Source: CAYZBM01 sp964476705 (lineage in GTDB: Bacteria > Pseudomonadota > Alphaproteobacteria > Rickettsiales > UBA6187). Taken from it: a stretch of DNA of 27,317 nt. Below, in pieces: positions 8,854 through 17,567 of the stretch. The position numbers and the translations under genes were made by a program. Location: NCBI GenBank assembly GCA_964476705.1, contig CAYZBM010000019.1:1-27317 (forward strand). The letters are read 5' to 3'. Position 1 is the first letter of the stretch. Each line of letters begins with the position of its first letter. Below the pieces are notes generated by a model. That model did no database searches. It had not been told where the DNA came from and worked only from the letters and a program-made list of their open reading frames with translations.

Positions 8854-10752
8854 ATGAGTTCCATTATCCATTTGTTGTCAGATACAACGATAAGTCGTAT
8901 CGCAGCAGGAGAAGTTATTGAACGCCCAGCCTCTGTTGTCAAAGAACTAGTTGAGAATTCTATAGATGCAGAATCAACAAATATCCATGTTATAATTAAT
9001 AACGGGGGTAGGAATCTTATTTCAGTAAGTGATAATGGCAAAGGAATGAGTAAAGAGGATCTTAAATTATGCGTAGAAAGACACGCAACTTCTAAACTAA
9101 ATGATGAAGATATATTTGATATAAATTTTCTTGGCTTTAGAGGCGAAGCCATCCCCTCAATTGGCTCGGTAAGCCGAATGAGTATAATCAGTAAAACTAG
9201 AGATAGCGATACCGCCTATGGTATAAGAATTAATGGTGGAGAAAAATCAGAAATTTTTCCAAGCACTTTAAATCAAGGTACTAAAATTGAAATCAGAGAT
9301 TTGTTTTTTGCAACTCCAGCAAGATTAAAATTTCTTAAAAGTGAAAATACTGAAACTCAGTATATTTATGATATTATAGTAAAACTTGCCCTCTGCTATC
9401 CAAAAATTGGATTTATTTTAAGTACTGAGAAAAAAACTTTGCTTACTATCAAAGAAAATTCAGCAAATAATGAAGAGGTCAATAAAGAACGTTTAAAAGC
9501 AATAATGGGCCAAGATTTTATTGATAATTCTCTAATCATAAATCTTTCTCGAGATAATATGAAAGTTACAGGTTATGCTGCTATTCCAACTTATAATAAA
9601 GGAACGGCTAATTCACAATTCATGTTTGTCAATAATCGGCCGGTAAAAGATAAACTAATTATTGGTGCTATCCGTGCTTCATATCGAGATTATTTGGCTA
9701 TCAATCGCTATCCTGTAGTTATAATATTTGTAGAAGTTCCTCAAGATGAACTTGATGTTAACGTTCATCCAACTAAAGCTGAAGTTAGATTTCGTTATGG
9801 TGATAAAGTAAGAGGAATAATTATATCAGCATTAAATAAAGCTCTAGCCCAAGGAACCAATAAAGCTTCAACTACAGTTGCAAATCAAGCTATTGCTTAT
9901 TTTAAAAAAGATATTAATATCCATACAGAAAATACTATTAGTCCCCTGCCCTTAAATCAAAATTTATATCAAAAATCTACCAATTTAGCTTTTGAAATGA
10001 GTAGATCTATAGATCCATTAGCAAATATCGATAATCTAATGGAAAATTTTAATGCTACAATGCCATCCAGCGTTAATTTAACTAGTTTTACCACGAAACG
10101 AAATTTGAGCTCTTTTTTAGAAAACAAAGAGTCCCAAGAAGAAATAAGAGAATTGCCGCCAACTAATTCTAATCAAAAGCTTGGGATGGCTCATTGTCAA
10201 TTACACGAAACTTATATTATAGCCCAAACTGAAAATAGTATAATTATAGTCGATCAGCATGCGGCTCATGAACGTTTAGTTTATGAAAAAATGAAAATTC
10301 AATTGGCCCAGAAAAAGATCGTTAGCCAACGTTTGTTGATTCCAGAAATTATTGAACTAGATGCTATTGCTATTGAAAATATTATGACCCAAGCTGATTT
10401 GTTTAAGTCTCTAGGATTAACTATTGAAACTTTTGGCGACAATGCGATAATAGTCAGAGAGACCCCTGCTCTACTTGGCAATGTAGATATAAAATTATTA
10501 ATCCAAGACCTCTTGAGCGAATTAGCCGAGCACGGCAAAACAATCGCTTTAGAAGAAGCTATCGAACATATTTGCTCTCGTATAGCTTGCCACGGATCAA
10601 TTAGGGCTGGAAGACTTTTAAATCGGGAAGAAATGAATAGTTTATTACGCGAGATGGAAGTTACTCCATATTCTGGTCAATGTAATCATGGTAGGCCCAC
10701 TTATTTGGAACTAAACTTAAAAGATATCGAAAAATTGTTTGGCAGAAGATAG
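8854..10752 (+). CDS. mutL: DNA mismatch repair endonuclease MutL
   Basis: 632 residues. The N-terminal GHKL ATPase domain has AAGEVIERPASVVKELVENS with the ATP-binding Glu/Asn, DNGKGM, RHATSKL and FRGEAIPSIGS. After a polar linker (about 330-440) the C-terminal domain carries DQHAAHERLVYE (467-478), a full match to the metal-binding endonuclease motif DQHA(x)2E(x)4E. ACHGSIRAG and CNHGRPTYLEL follow. MutL here should thus nick DNA itself, as in bacteria without MutH. It stands 52 bases after pgi and 82 before purH on the same strand. Confidence 0.97.
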   Translation: MSSIIHLLSDTTISRIAAGEVIERPASVVKELVENSIDAESTNIHVIINNGGRNLISVSDNGKGMSKEDLKLCVERHATSKLNDEDIFDINFLGFRGEAIPSIGSVSRMSIISKTRDSDTAYGIRINGGEKSEIFPSTLNQGTKIEIRDLFFATPARLKFLKSENTETQYIYDIIVKLALCYPKIGFILSTEKKTLLTIKENSANNEEVNKERLKAIMGQDFIDNSLIINLSRDNMKVTGYAAIPTYNKGTANSQFMFVNNRPVKDKLIIGAIRASYRDYLAINRYPVVIIFVEVPQDELDVNVHPTKAEVRFRYGDKVRGIIISALNKALAQGTNKASTTVANQAIAYFKKDINIHTENTISPLPLNQNLYQKSTNLAFEMSRSIDPLANIDNLMENFNATMPSSVNLTSFTTKRNLSSFLENKESQEEIRELPPTNSNQKLGMAHCQLHETYIIAQTENSIIIVDQHAAHERLVYEKMKIQLAQKKIVSQRLLIPEIIELDAIAIENIMTQADLFKSLGLTIETFGDNAIIVRETPALLGNVDIKLLIQDLLSELAEHGKTIALEEAIEHICSRIACHGSIRAGRLLNREEMNSLLREMEVTPYSGQCNHGRPTYLELNLKDIEKLFGRR

Positions 10753-10834
10753 CTATTGTTATATAAGCTGTGTTCTAAATCTAATGTCCATATCCTTGTA
10801 ATTAGTTAACAGTAAAGCAAAGCCTAAGAAAAAT

Positions 10835-12388
10835 ATGAAAACTCCTATTAAAAAAGTTCTAATTTCAGTATCTGATAAAAGCAATATTGAAGATCTAGCC
10901 AAGTTTTTAAATAATCAAAATATGGAAATTTTTTCAACTGGTGGTACGGCAAAAAAACTAATAGAGCAGGGGATTCCAGTTAAAGATATCTCTGTACTTA
11001 CTGGTTTTCCAGAAATTCTTGATGGCAGAGTAAAAACTTTACACCCTAAAGTTCATGGTGGATTATTAGCTAAATTAGATGATAAAACTCACCGACAAGA
11101 AATGTCTGATAATGGCATAGAGTCTATTGATTTAATTATAGTAAATCTATATCCATTTGTTGAAACTTTAGCTAAGGGCGCAAGTAAAGAAGAAATTATT
11201 GAGAATATCGATATTGGCGGACCGTCAATGTTAAGATCTGCAGCTAAAAATTATCATTTTACCACCATTGTAACGGACCCGAATGATTATTCTATTCTAA
11301 TCGAAGAAATTAAAAATAATGCTGGAGCTACTTCTTTAGAGTTCAGATTTAATATGGCAAAAAAAGCTTTTAATATGACTGCTAATTACGATGCCGCAAT
11401 TAGTAATTGGTTTAATAGCCTAGATAATACTGTAAATGATCTTCCTGAAAATTATGTTTTATCTGGTACTTTAAAACAAAATTTACGTTATGGTGAAAAT
11501 CCTCATCAAAATGCGGCCTTTTATACTTATGGCAGCAAATGTGGAATCGCAGCATCAACTCAACTTCAAGGCAAAGAATTAAGCTACAATAATATTAATG
11601 ATGCTGATAGTGCCTTACAAATAGTTATGGATTTTATAGAGCCAACCGCAGTAGTAGTAAAACATGCAAACCCTTGTGGTGCTGCTTTTGCAAATACTAT
11701 AGAGGAAGCTTACGATAAAGCTTTAGCCTGTGATCCAGTTAGTGCTTTTGGTGGCATTTTAGCCTTTAATAGGCCAGTAACCATAGCTTTAGCTGAAAAA
11801 ATAAGTCCGTTATTTGCTGAAGCAATTATTGCCCCAAGCGTGGAACCTCAGGCTTTAGAAATTTTAGCTAAAAAGAAAAATTTACGAATTTTAATTTGTG
11901 ACATGACTCAAGTTAAAAATAATTCTTTAATGGTAAAATCAGTTCTTGGCGGATTTTTAGTCCAAGATATCGACAAAAAAGTAATTACTAAAGATGACAC
12001 TAAACTGGTCTCAAAACGGGTTCCTAATGAGCAAGAGTTAAATGATCTAGTTTTTGCCTTTAAAATTTGTAAGCATGTAAAATCTAATGCCATAGTCATA
12101 GTAAAAAATTCAGCAACCATAGGAATTGGGGCAGGGCAGATGAGCAGGGTTGATTCGGTAAAAATAGCCCTAATGAAAGCTAATTCTATTAATGCTAACC
12201 TTAATGGCGCAGTACTTGCATCTGACGCATTCTTTCCATTCCCTGATTCAGTTACCATTGCAGCTAATGCCGGAATTAAAGCCTTAATTCAAACTAGTGG
12301 TTCTATAAGGGATAACGAGGTAATACAGGAAGCTGATAAATTGGAGGTGAGTTTACTTCACACTGACATTAGGCATTTTAAGCATTAA
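10835..12388 (+). CDS. purH: bifunctional AICAR transformylase / IMP cyclohydrolase PurH
   Basis: Catalyses the last two steps of de novo purine synthesis, AICAR to FAICAR to IMP. The MGS-like cyclohydrolase domain (about 1-195) has STGGTAKKL and GRVKTLHPKVHGGLL. The transformylase domain (about 205-517) has LRYGENPHQNAAF, VVKHANPCGAA with the catalytic Lys-His, DPVSAFGGILAF, GIGAGQMSRVDS and ASDAFFPFPDSV. The 517-residue length is normal. It ends the plus-strand core block and converges with the first island ATPase, only 24 bases separating the stops. De novo purine synthesis is retained in Anaplasmataceae but lost in Rickettsia, so this gene helps place the organism. Confidence 0.97.
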   Translation: MKTPIKKVLISVSDKSNIEDLAKFLNNQNMEIFSTGGTAKKLIEQGIPVKDISVLTGFPEILDGRVKTLHPKVHGGLLAKLDDKTHRQEMSDNGIESIDLIIVNLYPFVETLAKGASKEEIIENIDIGGPSMLRSAAKNYHFTTIVTDPNDYSILIEEIKNNAGATSLEFRFNMAKKAFNMTANYDAAISNWFNSLDNTVNDLPENYVLSGTLKQNLRYGENPHQNAAFYTYGSKCGIAASTQLQGKELSYNNINDADSALQIVMDFIEPTAVVVKHANPCGAAFANTIEEAYDKALACDPVSAFGGILAFNRPVTIALAEKISPLFAEAIIAPSVEPQALEILAKKKNLRILICDMTQVKNNSLMVKSVLGGFLVQDIDKKVITKDDTKLVSKRVPNEQELNDLVFAFKICKHVKSNAIVIVKNSATIGIGAGQMSRVDSVKIALMKANSINANLNGAVLASDAFFPFPDSVTIAANAGIKALIQTSGSIRDNEVIQEADKLEVSLLHTDIRHFKH

Positions 12389-12412
12389 TTAAATTTGCAG
12401 TATTCTTAAACT

Positions 12413-13588
12413 CTATTCAACTAATTGGTCATAAATAAATTTCATATCAGAATAATTAACTAAGTAGGTTTTTCCTACTTTTGTGCTTTCTCCATTATAA
12501 ACAAGAAAACCAAAAGGCGCCTTATCCCCTACTAATTCATAATAATACTCAATATTATCAAGCAAGGAGCTAGTAAAAGTGGCCGTTGATTTTATTTCTA
12601 TAGGATAGAATTTTCCTGACTTTCTATAAATTAGATCTATTTCTTTTTGACTGCTATCACGATAGAAATATAGATTTAAATTTGTTACTATTCCATTATT
12701 AGATAGATATTTTATCAATTCCATTATGACTAAATTCTCAAATAAGCAACCCCGATATTTAGTAATACCTATTTCTTCAACATTTTCTATACTAAGTAAA
12801 TTGCATAAAAGACCTGTATCTGTAAAATATATTTTTGGCGACTTGATTAATCTTTTCCCTATATTTTCAAAAAATGGAGTAAGAGTGTAAATTAAAAAAC
12901 TAGCTTCTAGCACTGAAAGCCAATTTTTTATAGTATGACCACTTACGCCAACATCGTTACTTATAGAGTCTATATTTATTACACTTCCAACTCTTGCAGC
13001 TAACATAATTATAAATTTTCTAAAAAGATTTAAATCTTTTACATTTATTATTTCTCTTACATCGCGCTCAAGATAAGTTTGAATATAACTAATATAAAAA
13101 TCTTTCGAATCAATATTTCTAGTATAAAGGGCTGGATAACTACCTTTATATATTTGCTCATCAACAGAAATATCTATGTGGTTTTCTTTTAATTCATAAC
13201 TACTAAGTGGATAAAGATTAAAAATAGCAGTCCGACCTGCTAAAGATTGACTTACGTGATTTTGCAATAATAATTGGTGACTACCCGTAACTATAAACTG
13301 TCCCATTATTGAACTTTCATCCACCATAACCTGAATATAAGATAATAATTCTGGCATCCTTTGTATTTCATCAAAAATACAACCTTTTTGATGATTAGCC
13401 AAAAAAGTTTTAACATCTCTAGAAATTAAATCTCTAGATGTTGGAAGTTCTAAATTTATATATGGCTTGGATGGAAAAAGATGCTTAACTAAAGTAGTTT
13501 TGCCTGACTGCCTTGGTCCATATAAGGTAATGACCGGAAATACGTTGGCAAGAGAAAGAACTTTATTAATAGCTTGGCGAACAAACAT
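12413..13588 (-). CDS. AAA_14/DUF4143 ATPase 1
   Basis: 391 residues from the ATG at 13588. Walker A is GPRQSGKT (24-31), Walker B is IFDEIQ (71-76) and the sensor-like VTGSHQLLL follows. Residues about 205-228 look like a winged-helix segment (DSISNDVGVSGHTIKNW). The C-terminal DUF4143 part has EIDLIY then PIEIKS, a PD-(D/E)XK-like pattern with Asp318, Glu331 and Lys333. A GTG at 13651 would add 21 residues, but these are encoded by the upstream repeat (SQLQIC), and MFVRQAINKVLSL fits as the family start. The family is widespread in accessory regions and has no well-established function. Two copies of an AACTTCAAATTTG box stand upstream. It is the first of three paralogues in this island. 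Confidence 0.88.
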   Translation of the reverse strand: MFVRQAINKVLSLANVFPVITLYGPRQSGKTTLVKHLFPSKPYINLELPTSRDLISRDVKTFLANHQKGCIFDEIQRMPELLSYIQVMVDESSIMGQFIVTGSHQLLLQNHVSQSLAGRTAIFNLYPLSSYELKENHIDISVDEQIYKGSYPALYTRNIDSKDFYISYIQTYLERDVREIINVKDLNLFRKFIIMLAARVGSVINIDSISNDVGVSGHTIKNWLSVLEASFLIYTLTPFFENIGKRLIKSPKIYFTDTGLLCNLLSIENVEEIGITKYRGCLFENLVIMELIKYLSNNGIVTNLNLYFYRDSSQKEIDLIYRKSGKFYPIEIKSTATFTSSLLDNIEYYYELVGDKAPFGFLVYNGESTKVGKTYLVNYSDMKFIYDQLVE

Positions 13589-13598
13589 AAGCTTTATA

Positions 13599-13687
13599 CA
13601 AATTTGAAGTTGACTTGTTGATATGCAAGACACTAATGCAACGATCGCCACTTTGCAAGTAAATATTTACAAATTTGAAGTTAAGTT
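13599..13687 (-). repeat. AACTTCAAATTTG boxes upstream of ATPase 1
   Basis: On the plus strand CAAATTTGAAGTTGACTT is at 13599-13616 and CAAATTTGAAGTTAAGTT at 13670-13687, 71 bases apart in the same orientation. The proximal box is identical over 18 bases to the one at 15128-15145 before ATPase 2. Each contains the palindrome CAAATTTG; the proximal one adds the dyad AAGT-TG-ACTT. The distal copy abuts a 12-base palindrome GTAAATATTTAC (13659-13670). Nothing else is evident in the gap up to ATPase 2's stop. An operator or recognition site for the ATPase is inferred. Confidence 0.7.
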
Positions 13688-13863
13688 ACAAATCCGCTCG
13701 GAATAAATTAACAAAAAAATACCTTTTAATATAGAAAGTAGATATATTTTATGTAAATATGAAATAGAAATACGAATTCGCACGAAATTATTTTTTATTT
13801 AGTAAATTCAAAAACTTATTGGCATTTAAAACTTATAATTATCGATACTCTTGGATCAAGCAA

Positions 13864-15015
13864 TTAGATTATTTTTCCACTCCATAGCTGCTCTAAGAAA
13901 TTCCGCCAAGGAAGATGTTCGATATTATCTCCCATATTTCTTTTATCATTTTCAAAAGAAATTATAATCATTCTTTTTAATTTATATTCTTCTTTTAAGG
14001 CGAGCAGGGATTTCTTATCTTGAGAAGATACTCTGGTAGAGCTTTTTACCTCAACGGCAACTTCCATATCGCCTAAAATGAAATCTACTTCCAAGTTAGT
14101 ACTCGTCCTCCAGTAATATATTGGTAACTCTGGATTCTTATAAGCAATATAAGCTTTTAATTCCATTAATATATAATTTTCAAAAGATTTACCAAATTCT
14201 TTAGTACCTAGACTTGGAGTTCTTCGGCTCAAATAATTTGCAACACCAACATCAAAAAAATAAAATTTTTCGCTTTCAATAAGTCTTCTATTTATTACTT
14301 TACGCCAAGGTTGTAATTTAAATCCTAACAAGGTATCTTCTAATACTTGAAAATAATTCCGCACCACTTTGGCACTAACTCCAGATTCTCTAGACACATT
14401 GGTATAATTAAGTAATTCACCACTAGTAATTGCGGCTATTTTTAAAAATTCTGAAAAAGCCGGTAAATTTTGTGTTAAAGACCACGAAACTATCTCTTCT
14501 TTTAAATAGTCAGCAACGTATGATCTAAGTTCTAATATAGGATCTTCAGCAACATAATGTGAAGGTAATAAACCAGAAATAATTGCTTTTTCTATATCCA
14601 GGTTAGGGATTTCTGGATAACATAATGGGGTCATAGTATAACGCCAAGCTCTTCCTCCTAGCAAATTAGCATGAGTTTCTCTTAATTTACGCGGACTTGA
14701 GCCAGTAAGTAAAAAAGAAATTCCTTTATTCTCAATTAACCAATGTACCTCATTTAAAATTAACGGGACCATTTGTACTTCATCAATAATAATCAAGTTT
14801 TTAGTATCTTGATATCTTTCTCTAAGTAACCAGGGACTGCTCCCATACTCAATAAAAATATTAGTATTAAGAAGATCTATAACTATAGCATCTTTATAAT
14901 GCTCTTTTAACCAATAGCTTTTACCAACTTTTCTCGGTCCCCATAGAAAAGCTGATTTGCCAATTGGCAATTTAATATCTAAAATTCTTTTAAAATTTAT
15001 ACTCATAGAAGCCAT
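13864..15015 (-). CDS. AAA_14/DUF4143 ATPase 2
   Basis: 383 residues from the ATG at 15015 (MASMSINFKRILDI). Walker A is GPRKVGKS (26-33), Walker B is IIIDEVQ (75-81) and LLTGSSPRKLR follows. A winged-helix-like segment is near 202-228 (NVSRESGVSAKVVRNYF). The C-terminal LEVDFIL then VAVEVKSS gives a PD-(D/E)XK-like Asp311, Glu322, Lys324. The reading frame continues upstream to an ATG at 15123, four bases from a repeat box; that start would add 36 hydrophobic and basic residues not expected for the family. AGGAAG lies 13 bases before 15015. The protein is clearly diverged from ATPases 1 and 3, so this is not a recent duplication, yet its upstream box matches that of ATPase 1. Confidence 0.87.
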   Translation of the reverse strand: MASMSINFKRILDIKLPIGKSAFLWGPRKVGKSYWLKEHYKDAIVIDLLNTNIFIEYGSSPWLLRERYQDTKNLIIIDEVQMVPLILNEVHWLIENKGISFLLTGSSPRKLRETHANLLGGRAWRYTMTPLCYPEIPNLDIEKAIISGLLPSHYVAEDPILELRSYVADYLKEEIVSWSLTQNLPAFSEFLKIAAITSGELLNYTNVSRESGVSAKVVRNYFQVLEDTLLGFKLQPWRKVINRRLIESEKFYFFDVGVANYLSRRTPSLGTKEFGKSFENYILMELKAYIAYKNPELPIYYWRTSTNLEVDFILGDMEVAVEVKSSTRVSSQDKKSLLALKEEYKLKRMIIISFENDKRNMGDNIEHLPWRNFLEQLWSGKII

Positions 15016-15127
15016 TATATGCCAAATATTCTTCCTAGTCAAGAAAGATAATCTTTCCTTATGTAAACAACTATCTAGATAAATTCTCCTTATAGGGAAT
15101 ATAATCCAGATTTTTTTAAGCATCTTG

Positions 15128-15195
15128 CAAATTTGAAGTTGACTTATAAATTTGTAAATATTTAGAATATTGTTTAGTTTTGCGAATTTAAGTTT
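15128..15195 (-). repeat. AACTTCAAATTTG boxes upstream of ATPase 2
   Basis: CAAATTTGAAGTTGACTT at 15128-15145 is identical to 13599-13616. It is followed by 15148-15164, a perfect 17-base inverted match to 13660-13676. A degenerate copy lies at 15178-15195 (minus strand AACTTAAATTCGCAAAA against AACTTCAAATTTGCAAG, one gap). So ATPases 1 and 2 share two box types in different order and orientation. On the minus strand the proximal box reads SQLQIC in the gene's own frame at both genes. Confidence 0.68.
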
Positions 15196-15208
15196 AATCT
15201 ATTATAAT
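15180..15208 (+). promoter_or_regulatory. predicted promoter of the phytochelatin-synthase-like gene
   Basis: TTGCGA (15180-15185), a 17-base spacer and a perfect TATAAT (15203-15208) form a sigma-70-type promoter about 36 bases before the ATG at 15245. The -35 lies inside the degenerate ATPase box at 15178-15195. A protein bound there could therefore affect both the divergent ATPase 2 and this gene. An AGGT lies 9 bases before the start codon. Confidence 0.6.
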
Positions 15209-15244
15209 TAAGTTCACCAATAATCCTTATATAGGTAATGCATT

Positions 15245-16021
15245 ATGCTTATTCGCTTATTCTTCTCTTTTATTCTGATCAGTTCTTTAATGCTAAATTC
15301 AAGTTTGGCAGCAAACTTAGTTACTTTAGACAGTCCTCAGGGCAGGGAATATTTTGATCATTCGCAAGCTAAAGTAGATTTTTTTTCATTAGCTAACAAC
15401 TTTGTTCCGCAAGAAAATAAAATGTATTGTGGATTAGCATCATCTGCAATTGTCCTCAACTCTCTACGCCTAGGTAATCCAAATACTAATCCTCTTCCTT
15501 TAGATAATTCGCTATTATCCTCAAAAGACCAAATATATTTGCCTAAAGGCTTTAATCCTATTTTTGAACGTTATACCCAAAATAATTTGCTAAATGAAAA
15601 AACTAAAACTAAATCACAAATATTGGGTGAACCTATAATAATAAAAGATAAAAAAATTAGTGATTATGGCTTACAATTAAAGCAATTAGCTGATGTTTTA
15701 AGCGCAAATGGAGTAAATGTTAAAGTAAGGGTAGCTGATACTAAATTATCTAATAAAACTATCCGAGATGAGCTTGTAATCAATCTTCAAACAGCAGGAG
15801 ATTATGTTCTAATTAATTATTCACGGAAAATTTTAGGGCAGGGAGACGCCGGTCATATTTCTCCACTTGGTGCTTATGATAGCGAGTCAGACTCTTTTTT
15901 AATTATGGATGTTAATCCTAATACTTCTAAATGGTATTGGGTTAAATTAGACGATCTTATAGCATCTATGCGAACCTTTGATGTCACGGAGAATAGGGGA
16001 TATTTATTGATAAAAGAATAG
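15245..16021 (+). CDS. phytochelatin-synthase-family cysteine peptidase, exported
   Basis: 258 residues of the papain-like phytochelatin synthase family (Pfam Phytochelatin). An N-terminal signal peptide is clear: a hydrophobic stretch to about residue 20 and cleavage near SSLAA. Cys62 in NKMYCGLASSAIVLNSL is the expected nucleophile, and His204 in GDAGHISPLGAYD and Asp222 in FLIMDVNP complete the triad known from plant and cyanobacterial enzymes. The C-terminal metal-sensing half of plant PCS is absent, as in bacterial homologues; the Nostoc protein mainly hydrolyses glutathione to gamma-Glu-Cys. An exported form would act on glutathione or another peptide in the periplasm or outside. It has its own predicted promoter. 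Function here could be thiol/cysteine scavenging or a host-directed activity; both are inferred. Confidence 0.88.
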   Translation: MLIRLFFSFILISSLMLNSSLAANLVTLDSPQGREYFDHSQAKVDFFSLANNFVPQENKMYCGLASSAIVLNSLRLGNPNTNPLPLDNSLLSSKDQIYLPKGFNPIFERYTQNNLLNEKTKTKSQILGEPIIIKDKKISDYGLQLKQLADVLSANGVNVKVRVADTKLSNKTIRDELVINLQTAGDYVLINYSRKILGQGDAGHISPLGAYDSESDSFLIMDVNPNTSKWYWVKLDDLIASMRTFDVTENRGYLLIKE

Positions 16022-16182
16022 AATTTTATAAACTTAGAACTAGCTATATCCTAAAATTAAATTAAAATGCCGCTTTTCAATTATAAGTTGCGATTTGATA
16101 TAAAATGTAATATTGCAAAAAGAATTAAATTTGCTATTGTTCGCACATAAAATTTAAACTATTTATACCCTGTTACTAAGAT

Positions 16183-17562
16183 ATGCTAAACAAGATTTTA
16201 AATAAAAATGATAAGGCAGATAATGGCGAAAATAGCCAAGATCAGGGGCTCGCTTTAGCTACAGAAAAAGAGAAATCTGAAGGCCTTGAAAGTAGAAGAT
16301 CCGAAGCAAATAGTGCGGCAAATCAAGAAAATGTAATAACCTCAATAATAGCAGAAGGTAATAATAAATCCGGTTTTTTAGATAAGATAGAAGCTCAAAG
16401 ACAAAAAAAAGAATTAGAAAACGCCATAACTAATAACTCTATAGAGATATTAAAACAAAAAATTAGCCAAGCCAAGTCTATTGATGAATTAGAAAAATTA
16501 ATTAATGAATATGAAGGTTTTTTAAGTAAATGGCATGACAAAGTTATTCTTTTGGATGATAAAAAAAAGATAGAAGAGTTTCTTGCTATAAAAGCTGCTC
16601 TTGAACAATTAAAAGAAATGGTCAAAGATCCTAATGTAATAAACTCATTAGACGCTCAAAAAATTAATAAAAGTATAGAGCAATCTTTAGCTCTTAAACA
16701 AACTTCTATAGCGGAACAAGCAGTCAAAATACTTTCTCTAAATAATAGCTTAAATTTAATTCATAATTCTATTGCAGGACAACTTAGTATACTAAGCAAT
16801 CAATTGACTAATAATTCTTTGCTCCAATCAATAAATAGTAGTCTGGTTAGTTTAAAAACATTGCACTTAGCCCAAGCACCATTTAATGGAGTTACCCAAA
16901 ATGCTAACTTACAAGCTCAACAGCAGTTACAAAGACTGCAGCAATTATTACAGCAACAAACAGTACAAAATATAAATAATAATCAAGCTCAAAGAACTGC
17001 TGTTTTGCCTTCAAATATTTTGCAATCCTTAGCTATCTTTAATCAACTAAATAAAATTTTTAATCAAAATCCGATATTAGCACAGCAGAATCCAACATTA
17101 TTAAATAATTTAAGTCCTATAAACACCACTGTAAATGCTATAAATAATCTTAGTCGTCAGGCCCAAATTGTAATTCAAACTACGCAAAGTTTAATTGAGT
17201 CAAATTTAAAGACTAGTCAACAAACAAATCAAGTAGCAATTAATGCTACCAATAATAATATTGTGGCATCTATTAATTCACAGAATATTTCTGTTTTAGC
17301 TGATAAAATGCAAGTAGCTCAAATGCAAGCGGCTCAAGATCCATCTAAAAATAATTCCGTACAAAATAATAATATTGTTGAAAGTCAACGCCAAGCTTTA
17401 GACTCAAGGCCGCAACAACAAACCCAAAATTATAATCAAACTGCAAAAACAGCCAATTCTGCCCAAAAAATTGCAGGAGGATGTACCGATAGGGTATGCA
17501 CCTGTTTGCAGAATGCTTCTGCTAATCAAGTAGTCGCAAATAATGTCATGCTTAGGGCTTAA
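16183..17562 (+). CDS. unknown Asn/Gln-rich coiled-coil protein
   Basis: 459 residues that I do not recognise. There is no signal peptide or membrane segment. Residues 1-60 are polar and charged, and 65-150 are highly charged with heptad-like Leu/Ile spacing (IEILKQKISQAKSIDELEKL), a likely coiled coil. From about 150 to 430 the protein is rich in Asn, Gln, Ser, Leu and Ile, with a Gln-rich core at 245-271 (LQAQQQLQRLQQLLQQQ). A small C-terminal Cys cluster follows: GGCTDRVCTC, Cys434, 439 and 441. It ends in a short polar tail. The next gene starts 5 bases after its stop, so the two are probably co-translated. Composition and its place beside an exported enzyme make a secreted or host-interacting protein possible, but nothing proves it. 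Confidence 0.75.
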   Translation: MLNKILNKNDKADNGENSQDQGLALATEKEKSEGLESRRSEANSAANQENVITSIIAEGNNKSGFLDKIEAQRQKKELENAITNNSIEILKQKISQAKSIDELEKLINEYEGFLSKWHDKVILLDDKKKIEEFLAIKAALEQLKEMVKDPNVINSLDAQKINKSIEQSLALKQTSIAEQAVKILSLNNSLNLIHNSIAGQLSILSNQLTNNSLLQSINSSLVSLKTLHLAQAPFNGVTQNANLQAQQQLQRLQQLLQQQTVQNINNNQAQRTAVLPSNILQSLAIFNQLNKIFNQNPILAQQNPTLLNNLSPINTTVNAINNLSRQAQIVIQTTQSLIESNLKTSQQTNQVAINATNNNIVASINSQNISVLADKMQVAQMQAAQDPSKNNSVQNNNIVESQRQALDSRPQQQTQNYNQTAKTANSAQKIAGGCTDRVCTCLQNASANQVVANNVMLRA

Positions 17563-17567
17563 TAAAA

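Noticed and set aside
12413..15123. ATPases 1 and 2 as a recent tandem duplication
   Set aside because: Similarity is limited to family motifs; the rest of the proteins differs strongly.
13652..15244. ATPase 2 as a classical transposon bounded by 17-base inverted repeats (13660-13676, 15148-15164)
   Set aside because: The inverted matches coincide with the boxes upstream of two separate ATPases, no transposase is encoded, and no target duplication is visible.
16915..16990. CAA/CAG-rich tract as a tandem repeat or CRISPR-like array
   Set aside because: No regular repeat unit or spacers; it simply encodes the Gln-rich segment of the protein.
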